Assembly (NCBI GenBank): GCA_963817485.1
Contig: CAWFOR010000004.1
Coordinates: 66,625 to 130,624, forward strand
Length of the DNA stretch: 64,000 nt
Direction: 5' to 3'
Source of the DNA: Hyphomicrobium_A sp963817485
GTDB taxonomy: Bacteria > Pseudomonadota > Alphaproteobacteria > Rhizobiales > Hyphomicrobiaceae
Shown here piece by piece: positions 39,854-46,201 of the stretch. The notes below the pieces were generated by a model that was not told the DNA's origin, made no database searches, and saw nothing but the letters and a program-made list of their open reading frames with translations. Numbering within the stretch: the stretch's first letter is position 1; each line of letters starts with the position of its first letter. Made by a program: the position numbers and the translations under genes.

Positions 39854-41068
39854 TCAGTCCATCGCCAGGATCATGTTGCGCACGAGCGGGTAGATCTGGC
39901 CCTCCCAGCGCCGTCCGCTGAACACGCCGTAGTGGCCGACGCCGGCCTGCATGTGATGGCGCTTCATGTGCGGCTTGAGACTCGAGCACAGGTCGTGCGC
40001 GGCCGCGGTCTGACCCAGCGCGCAAATGTCGTCGCGCTCGCCTTCCACCGTCAGCAGCGCCGTCTTGCGGATGGCCTTGAGATCGACGCTGCCGCCCTTG
40101 AACATCAGCTCGCCCTTGGGCAGCCGCGATTCCTGGAATACCCAGCTCACGGTCTCGAGATAGAACTCGGCGGGCAGATCCAGCACGGCAAAATATTCGT
40201 CGTAGAACTTCTTGATGACCTCGGCCTTCTCGATCTCGCCATTGGCGAGATTCTCGTGCAGCTCCTGGTGCGCGTTGTAGTGCCGGTTGATGTTCATCGA
40301 CACAAACGCGATGAGCTGCACGAAGCCCGGGTAGACGCGCCGGCGCGAGCCGCCGTATTTGTGCGGCACGCGCGCGATGAGATTGCGCTCAAACCAGGTC
40401 ATCGGCTTACTGGTCGCGAGCTTGTTGACCTTGGTCGGGTTGATGCGCGTGTCGACCGGGCCCGCCATCAGCGTCATGCTCCTCGGCTGCGCGGGATTGC
40501 CGTCGGCCGCCATCACCGCGGCGGCGGCGAGCGCCTGCACGCAAGGCTGGCAAACGGCGACGAGGTGGGCGCCGGGGCCCAGCTCCTCGAGGAAGCGGAT
40601 GATGTAGGCGACGTAGTCGTCAAAGCCGAAGGGGCCGTGGTCGAGGCTGACGTCACGGGCGTTGTGCCAGTCCGTGATGTAGACGTCGTGGTCGGGGAGC
40701 AGCGTGCGCACGGTTGAGCGCAACAGCGTGGCGAAGTGGCCCGAAAGCGGTGCGACGACCAGCACGCGGGGTTGCTCGACGCTCACGTCCTTTTTGAAAT
40801 TCAGCAGCGTCCCGAACGGCAATTTCAGCGTCGGGACCTCGCTGACCTCGACCTCCTGGTTGCCGACCGTGATGGAATTGATCCCGTAGGCAGGCCGCAC
40901 GTGGGTCAATCCCGCTCGCGCGATCAGCTCGTACGTGGCAGAAAGATTGCGGAACACCGGGACGTTGGCAAGGCCACCCCACTGGCCGAGCAAGGCCAGC
41001 GATGACCGGGCCATCGACTTGGCAGGTTCGATGATGTCGGAGTGAGCTTCGTACGCGAGGTAGAGCAT
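39854..41068 (-). CDS. phaZ: intracellular polyhydroxybutyrate depolymerase
   Basis: A 404-residue alpha/beta-hydrolase of the PhaZ1 (Cupriavidus) type, which mobilises native PHB granules in the cytoplasm. In place of the serine lipase box it has A-V-C-Q-P-C with C173 as expected nucleophile. The likely Asp and His are D347 (G-E-R-D-D-I-C) and H379 (G-V-G-H-Y-G-V-F). No signal peptide is present. Start ATG 41068. It converges on maeB with 16 bases between stops. A perfect palindrome with a TGC-N3-GCA core lies 53-67 bases upstream and may bind the PHB regulator PhaR. Confidence 0.93.
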   Translation of the reverse strand: MLYLAYEAHSDIIEPAKSMARSSLALLGQWGGLANVPVFRNLSATYELIARAGLTHVRPAYGINSITVGNQEVEVSEVPTLKLPFGTLLNFKKDVSVEQPRVLVVAPLSGHFATLLRSTVRTLLPDHDVYITDWHNARDVSLDHGPFGFDDYVAYIIRFLEELGPGAHLVAVCQPCVQALAAAAVMAADGNPAQPRSMTLMAGPVDTRINPTKVNKLATSKPMTWFERNLIARVPHKYGGSRRRVYPGFVQLIAFVSMNINRHYNAHQELHENLANGEIEKAEVIKKFYDEYFAVLDLPAEFYLETVSWVFQESRLPKGELMFKGGSVDLKAIRKTALLTVEGERDDICALGQTAAAHDLCSSLKPHMKRHHMQAGVGHYGVFSGRRWEGQIYPLVRNMILAMD

Positions 41069-41120
41069 TAACGTCTCGATCCACAGGCCACCCTGGCAGC
41101 CGATTCCGGCATGCAGCCTG

Positions 41121-41135
41121 TTGTGCAGTGCACAA
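41121..41135. promoter_or_regulatory. palindromic candidate operator between phaZ and GST
   Basis: TTGTGCA-G-TGCACAA is a perfect inverted repeat in the 144-base divergent gap. Its core TGC-N3-GCA matches the CTGC-N3-GCAG-type core reported for PhaR sites. The assignment is by similarity only. Confidence 0.4.
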
Positions 41136-41212
41136 AAGCTAGTGCATCCTTAGACGTTTCGCGAGTATTTTTTGCAGGCACGTCCCAGAAGACCAACGAG
41201 CAGGACTGACAG

Positions 41213-41866
41213 ATGACCAAGGCGGTACTCACCATCAGCAGCAAGAACTATTCCTCCTGGTCCCTGCGCGGATGGCTGCTCTGCAAGATGGCGGGCCTCG
41301 AGTTCGACGAGGAGGTGCTTTCCTCCGATGACCCCTCGACACGCGCCGAGTTGCTGCTGCTCTCGCCATCGTTCCTGGTGCCCTGCCTGTGGCACGAGGG
41401 CGTGAAAGTCTGGGACACGCTGGCGATCGCGGAATACCTGGCCGAGATAGCGCCCAAGGCCCCGCTGCTGCCGGAGGACCGGGCGGCACGCGCACATTGC
41501 CGCGCCGTCTCGGGCGAGATGCACTCGGGCTTCCACAACCTGCGCTCGGCGCTGCCCATGAACCTCAAGGCGCGCTTTCCGGGTTTTTCCGTGTGGTCGG
41601 GCGCGCAAGGCGACGTCGATCGCGTCACTGCTATCTGGCGCGATTGCCTGGAGACCTACGGCGGCCCGTATCTGTTTGGCGAGCTGTCGCTGGCGGACGC
41701 CATGTACGCGCCCGTGTGCACCCGTTTCCATACCTACGACGTCAAGCTCGACGAGGCATGCTCCGACTACCGCGACACGATCCTTGACTGGGCTCCGCTG
41801 CAGGAATGGACGGCCGCGGCCAAGCTGGAGCCCGACGAGCTGGAAGAGCTTGACGTCGAGTTCTAG
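41213..41866 (+). CDS. glutathione S-transferase family protein
   Basis: A 217-residue protein. The N-terminal thioredoxin-like domain begins L-T-I-S-S-K-N-Y-S-S-W-S-L-R-G-W, where the serine pair is the likely glutathione-activating site. P-C-L-W-H-E and W-D-T-L-A-I-A-E-Y-L-A-E complete the G site (the latter in place of E-S). The C-terminal helical domain has the conserved F-G-E-L-S-L-A-D-A-M-Y-A. This subtype is widespread in alphaproteobacteria with unknown substrates. Start ATG 41213; it is divergent from phaZ. Confidence 0.9.
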   Translation: MTKAVLTISSKNYSSWSLRGWLLCKMAGLEFDEEVLSSDDPSTRAELLLLSPSFLVPCLWHEGVKVWDTLAIAEYLAEIAPKAPLLPEDRAARAHCRAVSGEMHSGFHNLRSALPMNLKARFPGFSVWSGAQGDVDRVTAIWRDCLETYGGPYLFGELSLADAMYAPVCTRFHTYDVKLDEACSDYRDTILDWAPLQEWTAAAKLEPDELEELDVEF

Positions 41867-42005
41867 GCACAACTCCTGCGAGTACAACGTTCCCCTTAGC
41901 GGATCGGAAACCCGGTCTCGCCGCCTCGCAGTCTGCGAAGCTCCACCTTTGCGCGCCCAGTAAACCGCCGGGTTATCCGTGCGCGGCGCCAGATGTTGAC
42001 GCGTA

Positions 42006-42019
42006 TTGACGCAGATCAA
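42006..42019. promoter_or_regulatory. FNR/FixK-type box
   Basis: TTGACGCAGATCAA matches the anaerobox TTGAT-N4-ATCAA with one mismatch and the minimal TTGA-N6-TCAA exactly. Its centre is about 192 bases before the GTG of the synthase gene; the transcription start is unknown. Confidence 0.5.
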
Positions 42020-42162
42020 ACACCCCCACGACTGTCGACAATTTCGAGTTGGTCATAAAACCGTACCAATCCGGAACATTCATTAGGGCGCGATGTAACG
42101 GCAAGGTGGAAAAATCGCGACTTATTGGCAGATCACAGATTTGTAACCCTAATTTTGGTTGC

Positions 42163-42201
42163 GATTAACCTATTCTTGAGCTTGATTAACGGCCAATTAA
42201 C
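42163..42201 (+). repeat. three (G/A)ATTAAC repeats in phase with the helix
   Basis: GATTAAC occurs at 42163 and 42184 and AATTAAC at 42195. Starts are 21 and 11 bases apart, about two and one helical turns, immediately upstream of the synthase start. They could be binding sites for an activator or repressor. Confidence 0.4.
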
Positions 42202-42204
42202 TTA

Positions 42205-43614
42205 GTGAGGTTGCCAGTGTTGTTCGGGGTTTTTGATAAGCGGACATCGGATAGTAAGTCCAAGGTTAATGGCCCCCAAGAGCCAAACTTTATCCGTGCA
42301 CGCATCGACGATTACTACGTCCGCCGCAAAATAGACCTCTGGGAGGGCCGGCACCCGCTGCAGGGCCGCTCGCCGCGTCCCGGCGACCTCAAGTTGCGGA
42401 GCAACGACTACCTCTGCCTCGCTGCACACCCTCATATCATCGAGAGCGAGATCGCTGCGCTGCGCGAAGGCGGCCACGGCGATTCCGTCTCCCGCGTGTG
42501 GGTCCACCACGAGCGCGACGTCATCCGGGAGTTCGAGCAGCGCGTCGCCAAGCTCATGCAAGCCGAGGACGCCGTGCTTTGCTCCTCGGGCTACACCGCC
42601 AACGTCGGCCTCATCCAATCGTTCGCCGCCAAGGGCACGCCCGTCTACCTCGACATGAAGGCGCACATCTCGCTGCACGAGGGCGTCATCAGCGCTGGCG
42701 CCACCCCGATCGCCTTTCGTCACAACGATCCCCAATCGCTCGACCGCGCGCTCAGCGTGACGGGTCCCGGTCTCGTTGCCGTGGATGGCCTCTACAGCAC
42801 CGACGGCGACATCGCGCCGCTGGCGGAGCTGGTTGAGGTCTGCGAGCAGCGCGGAGCCGCCCTGATCGTCGACGAGACACATTCGTTCGGCACGCAGGGC
42901 CCTGGCGGCGCAGGCCTCGTGGTTGCCGCCGGCCTCGCCGAGCGCGTGCATTTCCGCACCGTCGGCCTGTCAAAGGCGGTCGCCAGCCGCGGCGGCATCA
43001 TCGTCTGCTCCAAGCGCAATGCGGAGTACTTCCGCTATGAGTCGCTGCCCGCCATTTTCAGCACCTCCGTCATGCAGCACGAGGTTGCCGGCTTTTCCGC
43101 CGTTCTGGATATCTTCGCCAGCGAGGATTGGCGGCGGACACGCCTGAACGCCAACCACGCCTACCTGAAGAACGGTCTCGACGCGCTCGGCTACAATGTC
43201 GAGGCCTCGAAGACGCAGATCATTGCGCTGGAGGCCGGCGACATCCGCCAGACGACCACGTTGCGCGACGCGCTCGAGTCCCGCGGCGTGTTCGGCGCCA
43301 TATTCTTCCCGCCGGCGACGCCCGAGAAGCGCTGCCTCATCCGCTTCACCGTCAACTGTGGATTGGACCGCGCCGAGCTCGACCGCGTGATCGACGTCTG
43401 CGCCGAGATCCGCGACGAGGTCGGCATGGCGGACTGGCGCTCCACACGCCGCAAGGCCGCCGCCAAGACGCCGGCAGCGGCGTCAAGCCGCCGTGGCTTG
43501 CTCGACAGCGGGCGCGACCGCCGGCAATTCGATTATGAAGGTGGTGCCGACATTCATCGTGGACCGGCACGAGATCGCGCCTCCACAGCCTTCGATAATC
43601 ATACGGCAGAATGA
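42205..43614 (+). CDS. cqsA: CqsA/LqsA-type alpha-hydroxyketone autoinducer synthase
   Basis: A PLP-dependent alpha-oxoamine synthase of 469 residues as read. In Vibrio and Legionella this enzyme joins an acyl-CoA to an amino substrate, giving the signal CAI-1 or LAI-1. PLP lysine K257 is in T-V-G-L-S-K-A; D223 and H226 are in V-D-E-T-H-S-F-G-T. CqsA/LqsA-specific stretches are L-R-S-N-D-Y-L-C-L-A-A-H-P, S-S-G-Y-T-A-N-V-G-L-I-Q, Y-S-T-D-G-D-I-A-P-L-A-E-L-V, L-P-A-I-F-S-T-S, and G-V-F-G-A-I-F-F-P-P-A-T-P near the C-terminus. Known homologues end near residue 415 (E-V-G-M-A-D-W-R); here a ~55-residue tail follows and overlaps the kinase gene by 132 bases. The neighbouring kinase and response regulator support signal synthesis rather than heme or biotin synthesis. 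GTG 42205 is the longest start; others at 42211-42220 are possible. No frameshift is evident. Confidence 0.9.
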   Translation: MRLPVLFGVFDKRTSDSKSKVNGPQEPNFIRARIDDYYVRRKIDLWEGRHPLQGRSPRPGDLKLRSNDYLCLAAHPHIIESEIAALREGGHGDSVSRVWVHHERDVIREFEQRVAKLMQAEDAVLCSSGYTANVGLIQSFAAKGTPVYLDMKAHISLHEGVISAGATPIAFRHNDPQSLDRALSVTGPGLVAVDGLYSTDGDIAPLAELVEVCEQRGAALIVDETHSFGTQGPGGAGLVVAAGLAERVHFRTVGLSKAVASRGGIIVCSKRNAEYFRYESLPAIFSTSVMQHEVAGFSAVLDIFASEDWRRTRLNANHAYLKNGLDALGYNVEASKTQIIALEAGDIRQTTTLRDALESRGVFGAIFFPPATPEKRCLIRFTVNCGLDRAELDRVIDVCAEIRDEVGMADWRSTRRKAAAKTPAAASSRRGLLDSGRDRRQFDYEGGADIHRGPARDRASTAFDNHTAE

Positions 43615-44832
43615 AAGCCCGAGGCCGGTGCCCACGCCCGGTCGCTGCGCCGACACGAACGGAATGAACACGTAGTTCAGGATCTCCGGCGGGATGCCCT
43701 CGCCGGTGTCGGTGACGATGACGCTGTTCGTCTTGGCACCGCGCCGCAACTCGATGCTCAGGCTGTTGATGTCGCCGTCGCGCGCCTCGATGGCGCGCAG
43801 GCCGTTCTTCATCAGGTTGAACAGCACGTGCGTCATCAGCAGGTCGGACCCCCGAAACTCGAAGTCCTCGGTCACGTCAGAGCGCATGAGGTCGCGCTGA
43901 TGCGGCTTGAAGTGGTAGCGGTCGATCGCGGTAGCGACGATCTTGCTCATCTTGTGCAGCTCGGCGGATGTGCTGCCGCGATGCTGCTGGGCGACGTTGC
44001 TCAACAGGAGATCGATGACCGAGTTGGCCGAGGTGATGTGCTGGCGGACGCGATTGTGAGAAGCGACGAGCTTGTCGCGCGCCGGCGAAGCGGCGAGCTT
44101 CGCCAGCAACCGTTCGCAACCGTCGGCCTCGAAGCGAATACCAGTGAGTGGCGTGCGGCATTCATGCGCCACCTGGCTCGCCAGTGAAGCCGCGGCCTTG
44201 AGCTTCTCCTTGGCGATCAGATTGTCGCCGTAGGCCAGTCCGAAGAACCCCGCGAGCGCGAACACCAGGATCGGCAGCGTCGTCAAGTAGCCCGCCGGAA
44301 TGGGGGCTCCGTGCGTCGACAGCAGATAGGCTGTGATTGCCGCCGCCGAGCCGAGCACGAGCACGACGATTGAGTTCACGAGGTCATAGAGCAGGACGAC
44401 GTAGATGAGCGCTGCGAGCGTAGACATTTGCCAAGTGGCATTGCTGTGATTGAACAACAGCATCAGGGTAAAGAAAAACGGTAAGCAGTAGAGAAACGTG
44501 AAGTACGAAAATGGGACTACGTAACGGCGCGCAGCGAGCGGCCACCACGGAGCGAGCGCGAGCAGCAGGCACAATCCCGTTCCGATCGCGCGCAGGAGGA
44601 TGCTCTCGTAGGGCTGCGGCAGCACATAGGTCCACACGAGATAGAAGATCGGGAAGCCGAACACGCCGATGAACGCTGCCGCACGGATCTTCCGCTCCGC
44701 ATGCGCATGATACTCCACATAGCGGCGCGCGCACTCGCGCGCGAGCCGCATCGGCGCAAAGGAGCGCGATGGGGTCGGCGCGATCGCTTGCAGGGCGCGC
44801 CGTGGCGAAAGACGTTCTGACAATTGCAACAT
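43483..44832 (-). CDS. CqsS/LqsS-like membrane sensor histidine kinase
   Basis: A 449-residue kinase. Residues about 52-200 form six predicted membrane helices. The first contains G-F-P-I-F-Y-L-V-W-T-Y and is followed by P-Q-P-Y-E-S (72-77), the signature of CqsS and LqsS sensor domains for alpha-hydroxyketones. The kinase core has the phosphorylated histidine H223 in V-A-H-E-C-R-T-P-L, an N box (F-N-L-M-K-N-G-L-R-A, 338-347), D-T-G-E-G (375-379) and G-V-G-T-G-L-G-L (399-406). There is no receiver domain, as in LqsS and unlike Vibrio CqsS. It converges on the synthase gene, overlapping its 3' end by 132 bases, and diverges from the response regulator. The ligand is inferred. Confidence 0.88.
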   Translation of the reverse strand: MLQLSERLSPRRALQAIAPTPSRSFAPMRLARECARRYVEYHAHAERKIRAAAFIGVFGFPIFYLVWTYVLPQPYESILLRAIGTGLCLLLALAPWWPLAARRYVVPFSYFTFLYCLPFFFTLMLLFNHSNATWQMSTLAALIYVVLLYDLVNSIVVLVLGSAAAITAYLLSTHGAPIPAGYLTTLPILVFALAGFFGLAYGDNLIAKEKLKAAASLASQVAHECRTPLTGIRFEADGCERLLAKLAASPARDKLVASHNRVRQHITSANSVIDLLLSNVAQQHRGSTSAELHKMSKIVATAIDRYHFKPHQRDLMRSDVTEDFEFRGSDLLMTHVLFNLMKNGLRAIEARDGDINSLSIELRRGAKTNSVIVTDTGEGIPPEILNYVFIPFVSAQRPGVGTGLGLSFCRMIIEGCGGAISCRSTMNVGTTFIIELPAVAPAVEQATAA

Positions 44833-44931
44833 TTAAAGTTTTAACCGTGCACGTACCGGATACGATACGAAAACCGTAGTACGAAAAGCCCTTACGGAAA
44901 GTGTCTTGAGACGACGAGGGCGAAGCTTGTC
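44833..44931. promoter_or_regulatory. divergent promoter region between kinase and response regulator
   Basis: A 99-base AT-rich gap. It contains CGTGCACG (an 8-base palindrome), a GATACGATACG repeat, and inverted CGTAC/GTACG halves about 27 bases apart flanking it. These may be operators controlling both genes. No further support. Confidence 0.35.
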
Positions 44932-45903
44932 ATGACTCCGTTTTACCATCCGACGTCTATTCTCGTTCTCGATGACGATCCGCTCTTCCTGGAAAGCGTC
45001 GATTTCCAGTTCAGCGACGAGCTATCGTGCCAGACGTTCACCCGGCCCGACGCCGCGCTCGAGCATCTACGCGGGCAAGCGAGTCAGCATCCCGACTTCT
45101 CCCGCTACTTCCGCGACTGCTCGGATATGGACCTCGGCTCGGAATCGCGCCACGGCGACCGCTTGCTGCGGCTTCAGCTTTCCGAGTTGCGCTCAATGAT
45201 CGAGGACCGGTCGCGCCATCAGCGCGTGTCGGTTGCCGTCGTCGACTTCGACATGCCCAAGATGACGGGTGTGGAATTTTGCCGCGCCATCCGCGGCCTG
45301 CCGGTGAAGACGATCCTGCTCACGGGCAAGGCCGGGCTCGAAACCGCGATCGCGGCGTTCAACGAAGGTGTCATCGATTGCTTCCTGCAGAAGCAGGATT
45401 CGAACGTGTCGGCGACGCTGCGGCGCGAGATCAAGCGGCTGCAAGTGGAGTATTTCGAGGAGATCTCCGATCCGATCAAGCGCGCGCTCGAGCTGCGCCA
45501 ACCGTCGTTCTTCAGCGACGCGAGCTTCGCCAAGCTGTTCAAGGAGGTGTCCGAGGCCAACGGCGTGGTCGAGCACTATGTATGCGCAAACCCGCCGGGC
45601 GTCATGATGCGCGATGCCGAAGGCGTGGAGTCGTTCCTGCTCATCTCCGACCTCGACAGCGCCAAGAGCCAGTGTGAGATCGCGGAAATCCAGAGTGCGC
45701 CCGCCGACATGGTGGAGCTCATGCGCTCCCGCCAGGTGCACGCCTGGTTCCCCACGCAGGAGGGGTTCTATCACCCCGACTTCGAGATGGACTGGGCGCG
45801 CTATATCTGGCCGGCACAGCTTCTGCCGGGCTCGGGCTCATGGAGCTACAGCTTCATCCGCCACGAGAGCCCCGTGGACGAGCCGCTGCAAAGCCGCGCC
45901 TAA
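44932..45903 (+). CDS. LqsR-like response regulator without DNA-binding domain
   Basis: A 323-residue protein. The N-terminal receiver has the acidic pocket D-D-D (14-16), the phosphoacceptor D105 in V-V-D-F-D-M-P-K-M-T-G, T131 (L-L-T-G-K) and K154 (F-L-Q-K). About 50 extra residues (roughly 48-97) lie between the second and third beta strands, so the phosphoacceptor is far from its usual position near 55. The C-terminal ~150 residues (LKQ-type helices, then S-F-L-L-I-S-D-L-D-S) match no helix-turn-helix or enzyme domain I know. Length and layout resemble LqsR of Legionella. Start ATG 44932. The gene precedes fadL on the same strand by 298 bases. Confidence 0.85.
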   Translation: MTPFYHPTSILVLDDDPLFLESVDFQFSDELSCQTFTRPDAALEHLRGQASQHPDFSRYFRDCSDMDLGSESRHGDRLLRLQLSELRSMIEDRSRHQRVSVAVVDFDMPKMTGVEFCRAIRGLPVKTILLTGKAGLETAIAAFNEGVIDCFLQKQDSNVSATLRREIKRLQVEYFEEISDPIKRALELRQPSFFSDASFAKLFKEVSEANGVVEHYVCANPPGVMMRDAEGVESFLLISDLDSAKSQCEIAEIQSAPADMVELMRSRQVHAWFPTQEGFYHPDFEMDWARYIWPAQLLPGSGSWSYSFIRHESPVDEPLQSRA

Positions 45904-45945
45904 GGCTGCCTCCGGGCGCCCTGCGGGAGCACGAGCCACGAGACC

Positions 45946-45961
45946 TTCAGTGAACACTGAA
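45946..45961. promoter_or_regulatory. perfect inverted repeat downstream of the response regulator gene
   Basis: TTCAGTG-AA-CACTGAA has perfect 7-base arms and a 2-base centre. It lies 42 bases after the response regulator stop and about 240 bases before the FadL start. The short centre and lack of a T run favour an operator over a terminator. Confidence 0.45.
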
Positions 45962-46201
45962 ATTTCGTGACCTGAATGTATCAGTCCAGATTGTTGGGGA
46001 CAGAGTCGCCCGTCGGCGCGGCTCTTTCTTGGTCGGCAACGCAACATCGAACCTATACTTGCCGAGTGATTCGATGATGCGGGGGCGTCATCGTTTTATT
46101 GCTCCGTCGTTCAATTTTATAGTTTTGCACAGTCAAGATGCCCTCCGCGGTTGAGCGAGTACGAGCGCTTTCCTAAGGCAATGGGGACCGTGGGGGATCG
46201 G

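Larger units (their letters stand above)
41867..42204 (+). promoter_or_regulatory. 338-base intergenic region upstream of the autoinducer synthase gene
   Basis: No gene is seen. The last 200 bases are markedly AT-rich compared with the coding neighbours. They hold an FNR/FixK-like box (42006-42019), a direct repeat TTGACGC spaced 10 bases apart (41996 and 42006), a split inverted repeat AACC-N8-GGTT near 42145-42160, and three ATTAAC-type repeats just before the start. This looks like a complex promoter. Confidence 0.6.

Noticed and set aside
42205..43614. 5-aminolevulinate synthase (HemA), KBL or BioF as the identity of the PLP enzyme
   Set aside because: The fold is the same, but the stretches around the PLP lysine, the Y-S-T-D-G-D-I-A-P-L-A-E-L-V region and the C-terminal P-P-A-T-P follow CqsA/LqsA. 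The adjacent QPYES kinase and response regulator fit signalling, and no heme or biotin gene is near.
46151..46201. Earlier starts for the FadL gene (TTG 46151, ATG 46181)
   Set aside because: They add a charged leader before the signal peptide and have no ribosome site; ATG 46202 has both.
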